Source of the DNA: Fimenecus sp045578245
Lineage (GTDB): Bacteria; Bacillota; Clostridia; Oscillospirales; Acutalibacteraceae
NCBI GenBank assembly: GCA_045578245.1
Contig: JAZNJX010000030.1
Span: 1-13,029 of the forward strand
DNA length: 13,029 bases
Direction: 5' to 3'
Shown: piece by piece, positions 5,621 to 12,960 of the stretch
Position numbering within the stretch: position 1 is the first letter of the stretch
How the letters are laid out: every line of letters begins with the position of its first letter
Notes under the pieces: model-generated
Told to the model about the DNA's origin: nothing
The model's database searches: none
Seen by the model: only the letters and a program-made list of their open reading frames with translations
Position numbers and translations under genes: made by a program

Positions 5621-7192
5621 ATGAAAGAGAGAAACAATATTCAGAAAAAAGATGTAAAGTTAAGAACAATCAATGTGATTGCAGTCATCGTTGCGGTTAT
5701 GCTTTTTTTTGCACCAGGCAAGGAACAAAAGGTTATGGAATGGTATGCAAAGCAAACTATTGATAAGGATTTAGTTCTCACAATTGACCTTGATGAACAG
5801 AATGAACCATTTGAGGGCTTTGGATGTTCTTCGTGTTGGTGGTCACAGATTGCTGGTAACGGAGAAAAGGCAGAAGAAATTGCAAAGCTTCTTTACAGTA
5901 AAGAGGGGCTGGGACTTAATATCTATCGTTATAATATCGGTGCAGGTTCAAAGGATGACCCTGATGGAAGAATCAATAGCACATGGAGAGAAACAGAGAG
6001 CTTTTATGTGAAAGATGAAACTACGGGCGAATTCTATTATGACTTCACAAGGGATGCAAATGCACAGGCTTTCCTTGACCTTTGCCTTTCCTATGGTTGC
6101 ATTGATACAGTTGTTCTTTTTGCAAATTCACCACATTATTCAATGACATTGAACGGTGACGCAGGTGGTAACTCAGAATGGTGGGTTTCTAATCTTCCTG
6201 CAGAGAATTATGAGGCTTATGCTGAATATTTTCTTACAATAACAGAATATTTTATCGAAAAAGGTGTTCCTGTTAAATACATCAGCCCTATCAACGAACC
6301 TAACTGGTCTTGGGGTGAGGGTGGATATCCGGGACAGGAAGGCTGTTTCTACAATTCTGAAGATATTTATGGTGTTTACAAGGCTTTTGCCAAGGAAATG
6401 GCAGAAAGAAACATGGAAGGTGTTCTTCTCTCAGGTCCTGAATCAGGTGAAATAGGCCACAGAACTTACGAGTGGTTTGAATATATGTATAATGACCCTG
6501 AAATCCGTCCTTATTTAGGTAACCTTTCTTACCATAGCTATTGGACAGATAATGATGTAAGAAACAAGATTAACTTTGGTGATTGGCTTGGCAAGAATAT
6601 TACGGAGCTTCCCGTTGAAATGTCCGAGTGGTGTCATCTGCCTTGTACATCACCTATTGATGACATAAGTGGTGCACTTTTACAGGCAAGAGTTATGGCC
6701 AATGACCTTAACTTCACAAATGTTGATTCATGGACTGCATGGGTTGGTGTTAATGATATAGGTCGTGACGGAGAGGGAAGAGAATTTTCCGACGGACTTC
6801 TTGTTGCAACCGACGGAAATATCAGTGACATTAAAATTCCTATGCGATATTACGCTGTTGCCCATTATAGCAAGTTTATCCCTGTTGGTAGTGTAAAGGT
6901 AGAAACTGAGAAAAACATTTATGATATGGTCTGGGAAAAAGACTGGGAAGGCAATATTACAGGAGCAAATTTTGTTACAAATGTAGTGTCCTATCTCACT
7001 CCTGACGGAAAAGTGGTTACGGTTATCACTAACGAGGGTGAAGACAGGGAGTTAAAGGTAAAAGTTGACCGTAAGAATATGACGGTTTACACAACAACGC
7101 AGGAAAAGCAGATGCAGGAAACATATTCAGGAAAGAAGACAAAGATTGTACTTCCTGAAAACAGTATTACAACAATTGTTTTTGAGAAGTAA
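5621..7192 (+). CDS. GH30-family glycoside hydrolase with N-terminal membrane anchor
   Basis: 523 residues. A basic N-terminus and a hydrophobic helix (about 17-31) without a clear cleavage site suggest a signal anchor holding the enzyme outside the cell. The opening Gly-Phe-Gly-Cys-Ser-Ser-Cys-Trp-Trp (66-74) is typical of GH30 (clan GH-A), notably the endo-beta-1,6-galactanase-like group. The catalytic pair is visible: acid/base Glu226 in Ser-Pro-Ile-Asn-Glu-Pro and probable nucleophile Glu336 in Glu-Met-Ser-Glu-Trp. The last 90 residues fit the beta side domain of GH30. No dockerin or carbohydrate-binding module is present. Substrate cannot be fixed: beta-1,6-galactan, xylan or another beta-glycan are options. 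A modest AGGA (5609-5612) precedes the ATG. The downstream dockerin protein starts 22 bases later, so they form an operon. Confidence 0.88.
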   Translation: MKERNNIQKKDVKLRTINVIAVIVAVMLFFAPGKEQKVMEWYAKQTIDKDLVLTIDLDEQNEPFEGFGCSSCWWSQIAGNGEKAEEIAKLLYSKEGLGLNIYRYNIGAGSKDDPDGRINSTWRETESFYVKDETTGEFYYDFTRDANAQAFLDLCLSYGCIDTVVLFANSPHYSMTLNGDAGGNSEWWVSNLPAENYEAYAEYFLTITEYFIEKGVPVKYISPINEPNWSWGEGGYPGQEGCFYNSEDIYGVYKAFAKEMAERNMEGVLLSGPESGEIGHRTYEWFEYMYNDPEIRPYLGNLSYHSYWTDNDVRNKINFGDWLGKNITELPVEMSEWCHLPCTSPIDDISGALLQARVMANDLNFTNVDSWTAWVGVNDIGRDGEGREFSDGLLVATDGNISDIKIPMRYYAVAHYSKFIPVGSVKVETEKNIYDMVWEKDWEGNITGANFVTNVVSYLTPDGKVVTVITNEGEDRELKVKVDRKNMTVYTTTQEKQMQETYSGKKTKIVLPENSITTIVFEK

Positions 7193-7213
7193 GATAGTTG
7201 AGGAGATTTTATT

Positions 7214-9481
7214 ATGAAAAAGTTTTTGTCAATAATGATTGTGTTAGCTTTACTTGCTACACAATTTGTTGTCCCGACTTTTGCAAGTGGGACTGAGGTT
7301 GAAAAAGTTACAGTTACAGCACAAAAAGATTTGATTGCGTTTTACAGTGGAAGTCAGGAAACAATTGATGACAAGGATGTCTTTGTTTATGATGTAACAG
7401 AGGCAGATTTATGGTTCGAAATCGAATTCAAGAATGGTGAAACCCTAAGTGGTGACTTGTGGGATGTTTCTGGTTACCTCGATGCAGGCTTTAGTTATGA
7501 CAACATTGTTTGTGAAGGAGAAAACCATGTTGGTACCTATGATGTAGAAATAAACTGTGAATATTTCACAGTTGTTGCAAAGGTTAATGTTGTTGAAAAT
7601 CCTGTTGCAAGTGTAGAAGCGGTTGCTACTAAGCCATTATACGAAAAAACAGATGGTTATTGGACAGAAAACTGTAATGGTGAAACTTGTGATGAGTATT
7701 TTGAGTATAATGTATATGATTCAGACCCTTATTTCACGATTACCTATAAAGATGGTACAGTGTATGAAGGTTATGACGAAGAAATAAAAGAACTGACAGG
7801 CTTCTATACTTTTGACATCACTAATCAAGAAAAAAATCATTGGCAAGTTGGCAATAATGTTGCAAAGGTTTCATTCCTTGGTGTGGAATGTGAATTTCAG
7901 GTAGAGGTTCTTGAAACACCTGTTGCGAGTATAACCGTCGAAACAACCTACCCATTGTATGAAAACTATAGTGGTTATATGGAAACAGTATTTGATGACC
8001 AAGGCAATGAAAAAGAATATTTTAAATACTTTGTGTTGGATTCAGCTCCTGTTTTTACGGTTACTTTCAAAGATGGAACTGTATTTGAAGGCACAGAAGA
8101 ACAGATTTATTTAATGACGGGTGTGGATTTCTATTTAATGGAAAATCAGGATGAAAATCCATGGTCTGTGGGCATGAACACAGCGGCAATGATGTTCTTT
8201 GGTTATGAATTCACATTTCAGGTAGAGGTTGTTGAAAATCCTGTTGCAAGTGTTACAGGTGAAGCGATGTCTTACCTTGTTGAAAATCACTCAGGCTTAT
8301 GGCAGAATTATTATGATGAATATGGTAATGAGTCAGAATTTTTCTTGTATGATGTTTATGAAGCATCACCGGTGTTTACAATCACTTATAAGGATGGCAC
8401 AACATTTACCGGTACGGATGAAGAACTTTATCAAAAGACAGGTGTATGGACTTATGACGAAACCGAGCAGGGTGAAAAGCCTTGGACGATAGGTGAAAAC
8501 ACGGCAAACATGTCATATCTTGGATGTAAGTTTGATGTGACTTTTGAAGTTGTTGAATCTCCTGTTGAAAGTGTTGAAATTACGGAAGAAAATGGCCTTA
8601 CTATTATTATCAAATATAAGGACGACGATGCTGCAGAAAAGGTAAAAGCAATCGATTATGTTGTCGAATATACGGATAATGGTGTTGAAGAGTATATCAT
8701 CACTAAAACGGGTATGTTAAGATGCAGCTTGCATCCATCAATAGAAGAAGATGGAAGTGAAAGTTTCTATATTACTGTTCTTGGTAGAGATAGTAATAAA
8801 CTAGATAATTTCGATTGGCTTAATGCTACTTTGGCAGCCAATGAGGTGGCTTATAGTTCTTTGATTTATGCAACAGGTAGTGAGGAACTTTTTGAAAAGA
8901 AGTTCGAAGGGTATAATAGTGCGGATGAGAGTCAAGACCTCACACAAATGGTTGCATTGTCAACATACCTTTGCGAAATGTTCCCAGAAGAAAAAGACTC
9001 ATATTACTATCACGACCTTGATACTGATGTTGTAAAAGAAAATGTTAAGGCTGTTTTCGGAGTGGATGTTGAAGATTTGACATCTGTTGACGGATACAAC
9101 GAAGAAACCGGTATGGTTGAAGTTTATGAGCCTATGGAATCTGCTTACGATTATGAAGTTATAGATATGAACCTTGTTGATGGTAAGTGGGAAAAGATAT
9201 ATAAAGTTAACAATATTGAAACTGATGAGGCTTACAAAATCAAGGTTGTTCTTAATGCAGATTATACTGTTGACAGAATCGTTTTCGGTTTAACTGGTGA
9301 TTTGACAGGTGATGGAAAAATATCAGCATATGATGCTCGTCAGATACTTAAGGCTGCTGCAGAAACAATAGAGCTTAACGAGACACAGACACTTATTGCT
9401 GATGCAAATCACGACGGAAATATTACAGCATATGATGCTCGCATGATTCTTCAGGCGGCAGCAGACTTAAAAGTTTTATAA
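7214..9481 (+). CDS. Secreted protein with four tandem beta-type domains and a C-terminal dockerin
   Basis: 755 residues; ATG after AGGAG (7201-7205). The signal peptide spans about 1-25 (Phe-Ala-Ser-Gly). Residues 29-452 are four tandem domains of 106-107 residues, each ending in Val-x-Glu-x-Pro-Val-x-Ser (Pro130, 236, 343, 450) and containing aromatic-rich Tyr-Lys-Asp-Gly-Thr strands; they resemble bacterial Ig-like folds (inference). Residues 453-690 are a unique acidic region I do not recognise. Residues 695-755 are a dockerin with two calcium loops (Asp696, Asp700, Ser704, Asp707; Asp730, Asn732, Asp734, Thr738, Asp741); Thr698 replaces the usual Asn/Asp at loop position 3. The dockerin should attach the protein to a cohesin, perhaps those encoded at 674-3187. 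The protein is strongly acidic overall. Its role may be adhesion, glycan binding or spacing; no catalytic motif is seen. Confidence 0.85.
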   Translation: MKKFLSIMIVLALLATQFVVPTFASGTEVEKVTVTAQKDLIAFYSGSQETIDDKDVFVYDVTEADLWFEIEFKNGETLSGDLWDVSGYLDAGFSYDNIVCEGENHVGTYDVEINCEYFTVVAKVNVVENPVASVEAVATKPLYEKTDGYWTENCNGETCDEYFEYNVYDSDPYFTITYKDGTVYEGYDEEIKELTGFYTFDITNQEKNHWQVGNNVAKVSFLGVECEFQVEVLETPVASITVETTYPLYENYSGYMETVFDDQGNEKEYFKYFVLDSAPVFTVTFKDGTVFEGTEEQIYLMTGVDFYLMENQDENPWSVGMNTAAMMFFGYEFTFQVEVVENPVASVTGEAMSYLVENHSGLWQNYYDEYGNESEFFLYDVYEASPVFTITYKDGTTFTGTDEELYQKTGVWTYDETEQGEKPWTIGENTANMSYLGCKFDVTFEVVESPVESVEITEENGLTIIIKYKDDDAAEKVKAIDYVVEYTDNGVEEYIITKTGMLRCSLHPSIEEDGSESFYITVLGRDSNKLDNFDWLNATLAANEVAYSSLIYATGSEELFEKKFEGYNSADESQDLTQMVALSTYLCEMFPEEKDSYYYHDLDTDVVKENVKAVFGVDVEDLTSVDGYNEETGMVEVYEPMESAYDYEVIDMNLVDGKWEKIYKVNNIETDEAYKIKVVLNADYTVDRIVFGLTGDLTGDGKISAYDARQILKAAAETIELNETQTLIADANHDGNITAYDARMILQAAADLKVL
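7298..8569 (+). repeat. Four tandem ~320-base coding repeats
   Basis: The four 106-107-residue domains of the dockerin protein. The junctions are still similar in DNA: variants of GTTGAAAATCCTGTTGCAAG occur near 7591, 7909, 8230 and 8551. The first unit is the most diverged, and its Cys residues are not conserved in the others. Confidence 0.85.
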
Positions 9482-9487
9482 AAAATT

Positions 9488-9514
9488 AAGGTGGGTTTGA
9501 TACCCACCTTTTTT
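9488..9514. terminator. Bidirectional intrinsic terminator between convergent genes
   Basis: AAGGTGGGT (9488-9496) pairs with ACCCACCTT (9502-9510) around a five-base loop. T-run on the plus strand (9509-9514) and AATTTTTT on the minus strand, so it can serve both the dockerin gene and the opposing ATPase-like gene. Confidence 0.88.
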
Positions 9515-10169
9515 AATGGTAACACATACCGAAAATCTCAACATAAACAGGGGAAAGTCGGTCGGACAAAAGATTCTGAAAATCATATTTTGTGTCTGTA
9601 TATGGTTTTTGTATTTCGGATTTTTTGAAGCACATAATAGCTTTTGAAGATTCCTTTCTGCTTTCTATAAGAAACTGTCCGCTCAGATAGTTGCAAGTCC
9701 GTTGTACAAAGGATAAGCCATTGCTGAAAGAGTTGCGAAAGGAAAAAACACCACCACTTTGTACTTCTATTTGTATATGTTGGTCGATTTCTAGGGTTTT
9801 TATTGTAACAAGCTTTGAGTTGCCATGGAGAAAGGCATTGGAAAGCAAATTGAGAAAGGCTTTTGCCAAAACACGGGTATTACCCATTATTGCAGAGGTT
9901 GTGTTTCCACAATAAATGAAATTCACACCGGATGTTGAGGCAAAAACATCAAAGGCAGATGTGAGATTCTCACAAAGAGTGGATACATCCACTGTTTCTG
10001 TAACGAAGTCAAAATCCGTTTTGAATTCCAATTCCCGAAGTGCTTTGTATTGGCTGCGTAGTAAGCCTGCATCAGCATCTTTGAATGCAGTGTCAAAGAA
10101 AAACTGCATTTTCTCTCTTGAAAACTGGAATTCATCCGTATATATGCTTGATAAGTGATTGTAATTCAT
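9513..10169 (-). CDS. Degenerate GHKL/histidine-kinase-like ATPase-domain protein
   Basis: 218 residues from the ATG at 10169, chosen over a longer in-frame start (10274) because GGGAGGT (10179-10185, minus strand) lies nine bases upstream. Residues 55-175 look like a GHKL ATPase domain: the linker Val-Asp-Val-Ser-x-Leu (60-65), the N-box Asn107-Leu-Leu-Ser-Asn111-Ala, and a late Asn-Gly-Leu-Ser-Phe-Val (150-155) like the G2 box. The G1 box (Asp-x-Gly-x-Gly) is replaced by Gln-Ser-Gly-Gly, and no H-box with a phosphoacceptor histidine is seen in the N-terminal 54 residues. There is no membrane segment. It could be a cytosolic regulator, an anti-sigma-like or sporulation kinase-derived protein. 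No partner response regulator is adjacent. The family assignment is moderate; activity is doubtful. Confidence 0.65.
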   Translation of the reverse strand: MNYNHLSSIYTDEFQFSREKMQFFFDTAFKDADAGLLRSQYKALRELEFKTDFDFVTETVDVSTLCENLTSAFDVFASTSGVNFIYCGNTTSAIMGNTRVLAKAFLNLLSNAFLHGNSKLVTIKTLEIDQHIQIEVQSGGVFSFRNSFSNGLSFVQRTCNYLSGQFLIESRKESSKAIMCFKKSEIQKPYTDTKYDFQNLLSDRLSPVYVEIFGMCYH

Positions 10170-10282
10170 ATAACAACAACCTCCCATACTATAAATTTTA
10201 TACCCTTTTTGCCTTATTATTCCTTGATTTTTATAGTAATTGACAAAAAATTCACATAATGCCACTTTTTTCAAAAATACTC

Positions 10283-10311
10283 TTGCATATTTGCTTAAAA
10301 AGATATAAAAT
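10283..10311 (+). promoter_or_regulatory. Promoter of the GAPDH gene
   Basis: -35 TTGCAT (10283-10288), 17-base spacer, -10 TAAAAT (10306-10311). The leader of about 50 bases is A/T-rich, with GGAGG at 10354-10358. Confidence 0.65.
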
Positions 10312-10366
10312 AATACTGCACTAATGCGAAATAATATTAGTAATATTTTTTTTGGAGGAATTCAAA

Positions 10367-11398
10367 ATGTCAGTTAAAGTTGCAATTAACGGTTTCGGCC
10401 GTATCGGACGTCTTGCTTTCAGACAGATGTTCGGCGCAGAAGGCTACGATGTTGTAGCAATCAACGACCTTACAAAACCATCAATGCTTGCTCAGCTTCT
10501 TAAGTATGACACAGCACAGGGTGGCTACTGTGGTAAAATCGGTGAAAACCTTCACACAGTTGAAGCTGATGATGAAGCTGGTACAATCACAGTTGACGGT
10601 AAAACTCTTAAAATCTATGCTATGGCTAACGCTGCAGAACTCCCATGGGGCGAAATCGGTGTTGACGTAGTTCTTGAATGCACAGGTTTCTACTGCACAA
10701 AGGCAAAGAGCCAGGCTCATATCGATGCTGGTGCTAAGAAAGTTGTTATTTCTGCTCCTGCAGGCAACGACCTTAAGACAATCGTATTCTCAGTTAACGA
10801 AGATACACTTACAGCTGATGACACAATCATTTCAGCAGCTTCTTGTACAACAAACTGCCTTGCTCCTATGGCAAAGGCTCTCAATGATTATGCTCCAATC
10901 CAGAGCGGTATCATGGCTACAATCCACGCTTACACAGGCGACCAGATGATTCTCGACGGTCCTCACAGAAAGGGCGACATGAGAAGAGCTCGTGCTGGTG
11001 CTGCTAACATCGTTCCTAACTCAACAGGTGCTGCTAAGGCTATCGGTCTTGTTATCCCTGAGCACAACGGTAAGCTTATCGGTTCTGCACAGAGAGTTCC
11101 TGTTCCAACAGGTTCAACAACAATCCTTACAGCTGTTGTTAAGGGTGACGTTACAAAAGAAGGCATCAACGCTGCTATGAAGGCTGCTGCATCAGAAAGC
11201 TTCGGCTACAATGAAGACGAAATCGTTTCTTCAGACGTTATCGGTATGAAATACGGTTCACTCTTTGATGCAACACAGACAATGGTTGCTAAGATTGCTG
11301 ATGACCTCTATGAAGTTCAGGTTGTTTCTTGGTATGACAACGAAAACAGCTACACATCACAGATGGTTAGAACAATCAAATACTTCGCAGAACTTTAA
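10367..11398 (+). CDS. gap: Glyceraldehyde-3-phosphate dehydrogenase
   Basis: 343 residues, usual length. ATG at 10367 is chosen because GGAGG (10354-10358) is eight bases upstream; an in-frame TTG at 10352 overlaps that site. The N-terminal Asn-Gly-Phe-Gly-Arg-Ile-Gly-Arg motif binds NAD, and Ile-Asn-Asp-Leu gives the acidic residue linked to NAD preference. The active site is Ser-Cys-Thr-Thr-Asn-Cys, with catalytic Cys160 and the general base His187. Ala-Arg-Ala-Gly-Ala-Ala-Asn-Ile and Trp-Tyr-Asp-Asn-Glu near the end complete the family pattern. It oxidises glyceraldehyde 3-phosphate to 1,3-bisphosphoglycerate in glycolysis. Codon use is strongly biased (many ctt, aca, gct, ttc), as for a very highly expressed gene. 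It stands alone between its promoter and terminator, with no pgk or tpi following. Confidence 0.98.
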   Translation: MSVKVAINGFGRIGRLAFRQMFGAEGYDVVAINDLTKPSMLAQLLKYDTAQGGYCGKIGENLHTVEADDEAGTITVDGKTLKIYAMANAAELPWGEIGVDVVLECTGFYCTKAKSQAHIDAGAKKVVISAPAGNDLKTIVFSVNEDTLTADDTIISAASCTTNCLAPMAKALNDYAPIQSGIMATIHAYTGDQMILDGPHRKGDMRRARAGAANIVPNSTGAAKAIGLVIPEHNGKLIGSAQRVPVPTGSTTILTAVVKGDVTKEGINAAMKAAASESFGYNEDEIVSSDVIGMKYGSLFDATQTMVAKIADDLYEVQVVSWYDNENSYTSQMVRTIKYFAEL

Positions 11399-11419
11399 TT
11401 CTAAAAAGTATATAAAATT

Positions 11420-11447
11420 AGAGCAGGTGTAAAAACCTGCTCTTTTT
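11420..11447 (+). terminator. Intrinsic terminator after GAPDH
   Basis: AGAGCAGGT (11420-11428) pairs with ACCTGCTCT (11435-11443) around a GTAAAA loop, followed by TTTTT. Confidence 0.92.
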
Positions 11448-11478
11448 GTTTGTTTAATGTATAAGTTATGATTGTAGT

Positions 11479-11590
11479 GTCATTCTGAGGAACGAAGTGA
11501 CGAAGAATCTCCTACATTAGTCAATAGACCCTTCACTGCGTTCAGGGTGACCTGTTAATTGATAAGATTCTTCGCTACGCTCAGAATGAC
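11479..11590. repeat. Cluster of three short palindromic intergenic repeats
   Basis: Copy 1 (11479-11510, plus): GTCATTCTGAG ... CGAAGAATCT. Copy 3 (11564-11590, minus) has the same ends with a shorter centre (CGTAG against GAACGAAGTGA). Copy 2 (11526-11552, minus) is a diverged relative: GTCACCCTGAACGCAGTGAA then GGGTCT. Copies 1 and 3 face each other and could form a long stem. No open reading frame lies inside. The motif resembles dispersed non-coding repeats that I recall from other anaerobe genomes; copy number here cannot be tested in one window. Confidence 0.75.
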
Positions 11591-11611
11591 TTGTAAAATT
11601 TACTTGCATAT

Positions 11612-11638
11612 AAAAAAGGGACGCAGAATCGACGTCCC
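11612..11638 (-). terminator. Intrinsic terminator of the minus-strand operon
   Basis: On the minus strand GGGACG pairs with CGTCCC (plus 11633-11638 with 11618-11623) around a nine-base loop, followed by TTTTTT (11617-11612). It lies about 27 bases after the stop of the beta-propeller-like gene. Confidence 0.8.
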
Positions 11639-11664
11639 CTACAAATCTGTACATTACACTTAAT

Positions 11665-12363
11665 TCATTTAATATAATCAGCTAATCGAATTTTTTTCTT
11701 CTCAATATCGGTCGTGTCATAACCATCATATTTTAGTGAACACCATTCTTTTTTCTCTTTTGTAAAGCCATAATTTTCAAGTTCTTTATAGCCGTAAATA
11801 TATCGGTATTTTTCCTTTGAAATGTCAGTTTTGTTAATTAATTCGTCATCTTTCAGTTGTGCTACAAAGGGTTGGTGAAAAATACCGTTATCATCACGCA
11901 TAAAACCGAGTAAATATATACAACCACTTTCAAAGTCGCATTCAATGTAATCTAAAGATTGTTTCTCATTATTTTCAAAAAGCACTTTTATCTGCTCAAA
12001 ATCTACAGTATCATATATTGCTATACAAGTTTGTAATCCATCGCGCTTTTCAATATTATAAAATAACTTTCCGTCCTTTGAAAAACACATACCTTCATCC
12101 TGAGCACCTTCATTGGCAACAGGAACAAATCTAAATTTTTTCACAAGAGCTAGAGAGTCAAGGTCATATACTGCGACTTTATCCATAGTTGATTTAACAA
12201 CTACAATATTTGAATTAGGTTTGAACATTGGTCGATAGCCATACAATATATCCTTTTTGAATCTTGCAAGCTCATTACCGCTTTTGTCATAAACATAGGT
12301 GGTCTGACCTGTGCAACCAACTTTGAAATTTTCGTTTTCAGCATAGCCTGCGAAGTTTCTCAT
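11665..12363 (-). CDS. Hypothetical beta-propeller-like protein
   Basis: 232 residues, no signal peptide or membrane helix, so probably cytosolic. Several strand-rich segments look like propeller blades: Val-Tyr-Asp-Lys-Ser-Gly-Asn-Glu (near 23-31), Val-Ala-Val-Tyr-Asp-Leu-Asp-Ser (near 63-70), Phe-Ser-Lys-Asp-Gly-Lys-Leu-Phe (near 94-101) and Ile-Ala-Ile-Tyr-Asp-Thr (near 114-119). This pattern is common to WD40/YVTN-like repeats, but the protein is short for a complete propeller and I do not recognise a named family. The start codon lies nine bases after the yfbR stop, with its ribosome binding site AAGGTG (12369-12374) overlapping that stop, so it is the last gene of the operon. No function can be given. 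Confidence 0.7.
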   Translation of the reverse strand: MRNFAGYAENENFKVGCTGQTTYVYDKSGNELARFKKDILYGYRPMFKPNSNIVVVKSTMDKVAVYDLDSLALVKKFRFVPVANEGAQDEGMCFSKDGKLFYNIEKRDGLQTCIAIYDTVDFEQIKVLFENNEKQSLDYIECDFESGCIYLLGFMRDDNGIFHQPFVAQLKDDELINKTDISKEKYRYIYGYKELENYGFTKEKKEWCSLKYDGYDTTDIEKKKIRLADYIK

Positions 12364-12372
12364 AAACTCACC

Positions 12373-12960
12373 TTATTTTTTCATCTGGTCTAATGTCTTG
12401 TGGAAGGATGGGAGGAATTCATTTGCGAAAATCTGTACTTCTTCTAATTCGTTCTTTTCGATAGCTTTTAAAAGTTTTTCTTCGGCTTCACAGAATTCGC
12501 TGTTACCTGCTTTTCTTTCTTCGACACATTTTAAATAGCCACTTATTTTATCGGCAGCCTTTACAAGCTTCCATAACTCTTTATCCTCTGCCTTTTTTTT
12601 GAAAAGTGAGTCATAAGAGGGGAGTAAATCCTCAGGCAACATTGAAAGGAGTTGTTTTGAAGCATTTTTTTCAACTGCCTTATATGCCTCTTTTGTTTCC
12701 TTGCTGTAGTATTTTACAGGAGTTGGCAAGTCACCTGTGATGATTTCAGGTGTATCGTGATAAAGTCCCAAAAGTGATGCTCTTTCACAGTTGTAGTCCT
12801 TGCCTAAACGCTGATTTCCTATGCAAGCCAAGGCATAGCAGAGTTGAGCAACCTCGGCAGAGTGCTCACTTAAAGTTTCATATCTTGTATTTCGCATCAA
12901 TGCCCAACGATTTATGTATTTGGTGCGTGATGTGAAAGCAAAAAAATCATTTTTACCCAT
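12373..12960 (-). CDS. yfbR: YfbR-type HD-domain 5'-deoxynucleotidase
   Basis: 195 residues, against 199 in E. coli YfbR, and nearly colinear with it. HD-domain metal ligands His33, His68-Asp69 and Asp137, with Glu72 and Asp77 in the pocket, fall at the E. coli positions, as do Arg18-Trp19, which contact the nucleotide. The stretch Tyr-His-Asp-x-x-Glu-x-x-Thr-Gly-Asp-Leu-Pro-Thr-Pro-Val-Lys-Tyr is diagnostic. The enzyme removes phosphate from deoxyribonucleoside 5'-monophosphates and helps balance dNTP pools. AGAGG (12968-12972, minus strand) lies seven bases before the ATG. The start codon shares one base with the stop of the gene upstream (TGATG), indicating translational coupling. Confidence 0.94.
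   Translation of the reverse strand: MGKNDFFAFTSRTKYINRWALMRNTRYETLSEHSAEVAQLCYALACIGNQRLGKDYNCERASLLGLYHDTPEIITGDLPTPVKYYSKETKEAYKAVEKNASKQLLSMLPEDLLPSYDSLFKKKAEDKELWKLVKAADKISGYLKCVEERKAGNSEFCEAEEKLLKAIEKNELEEVQIFANEFLPSFHKTLDQMKK

Noticed and set aside
7298..8569. Tandem repeats as a CRISPR array or non-coding satellite
   Set aside because: The repeats are about 320 bases, diverged in DNA and kept in frame as protein domains, so they are coding repeats.
9691..10158. Plus-strand open frames opposite the ATPase-like gene
   Set aside because: They are antisense shadows with no ribosome binding site and no recognisable protein features, while the minus-strand frame has a good site and a kinase-like domain.
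10216..10246. Minus-strand promoter for the ATPase-like gene (TTGTCA at 10246-10241)
   Set aside because: No -10 close to consensus sits 16-18 bases away; the best, AATAAT, needs a 19-base spacer, so I do not list it.
10352..10366. TTG at 10352 as the GAPDH start
   Set aside because: It overlaps the GGAGG ribosome binding site; the ATG at 10367 has ideal spacing and begins the conserved N-terminus.
11479..11590. An insertion sequence or small RNA gene in the repeat cluster
   Set aside because: There is no open reading frame, no transposase remnant and no clear promoter-terminator pair; only short palindromic copies are visible.
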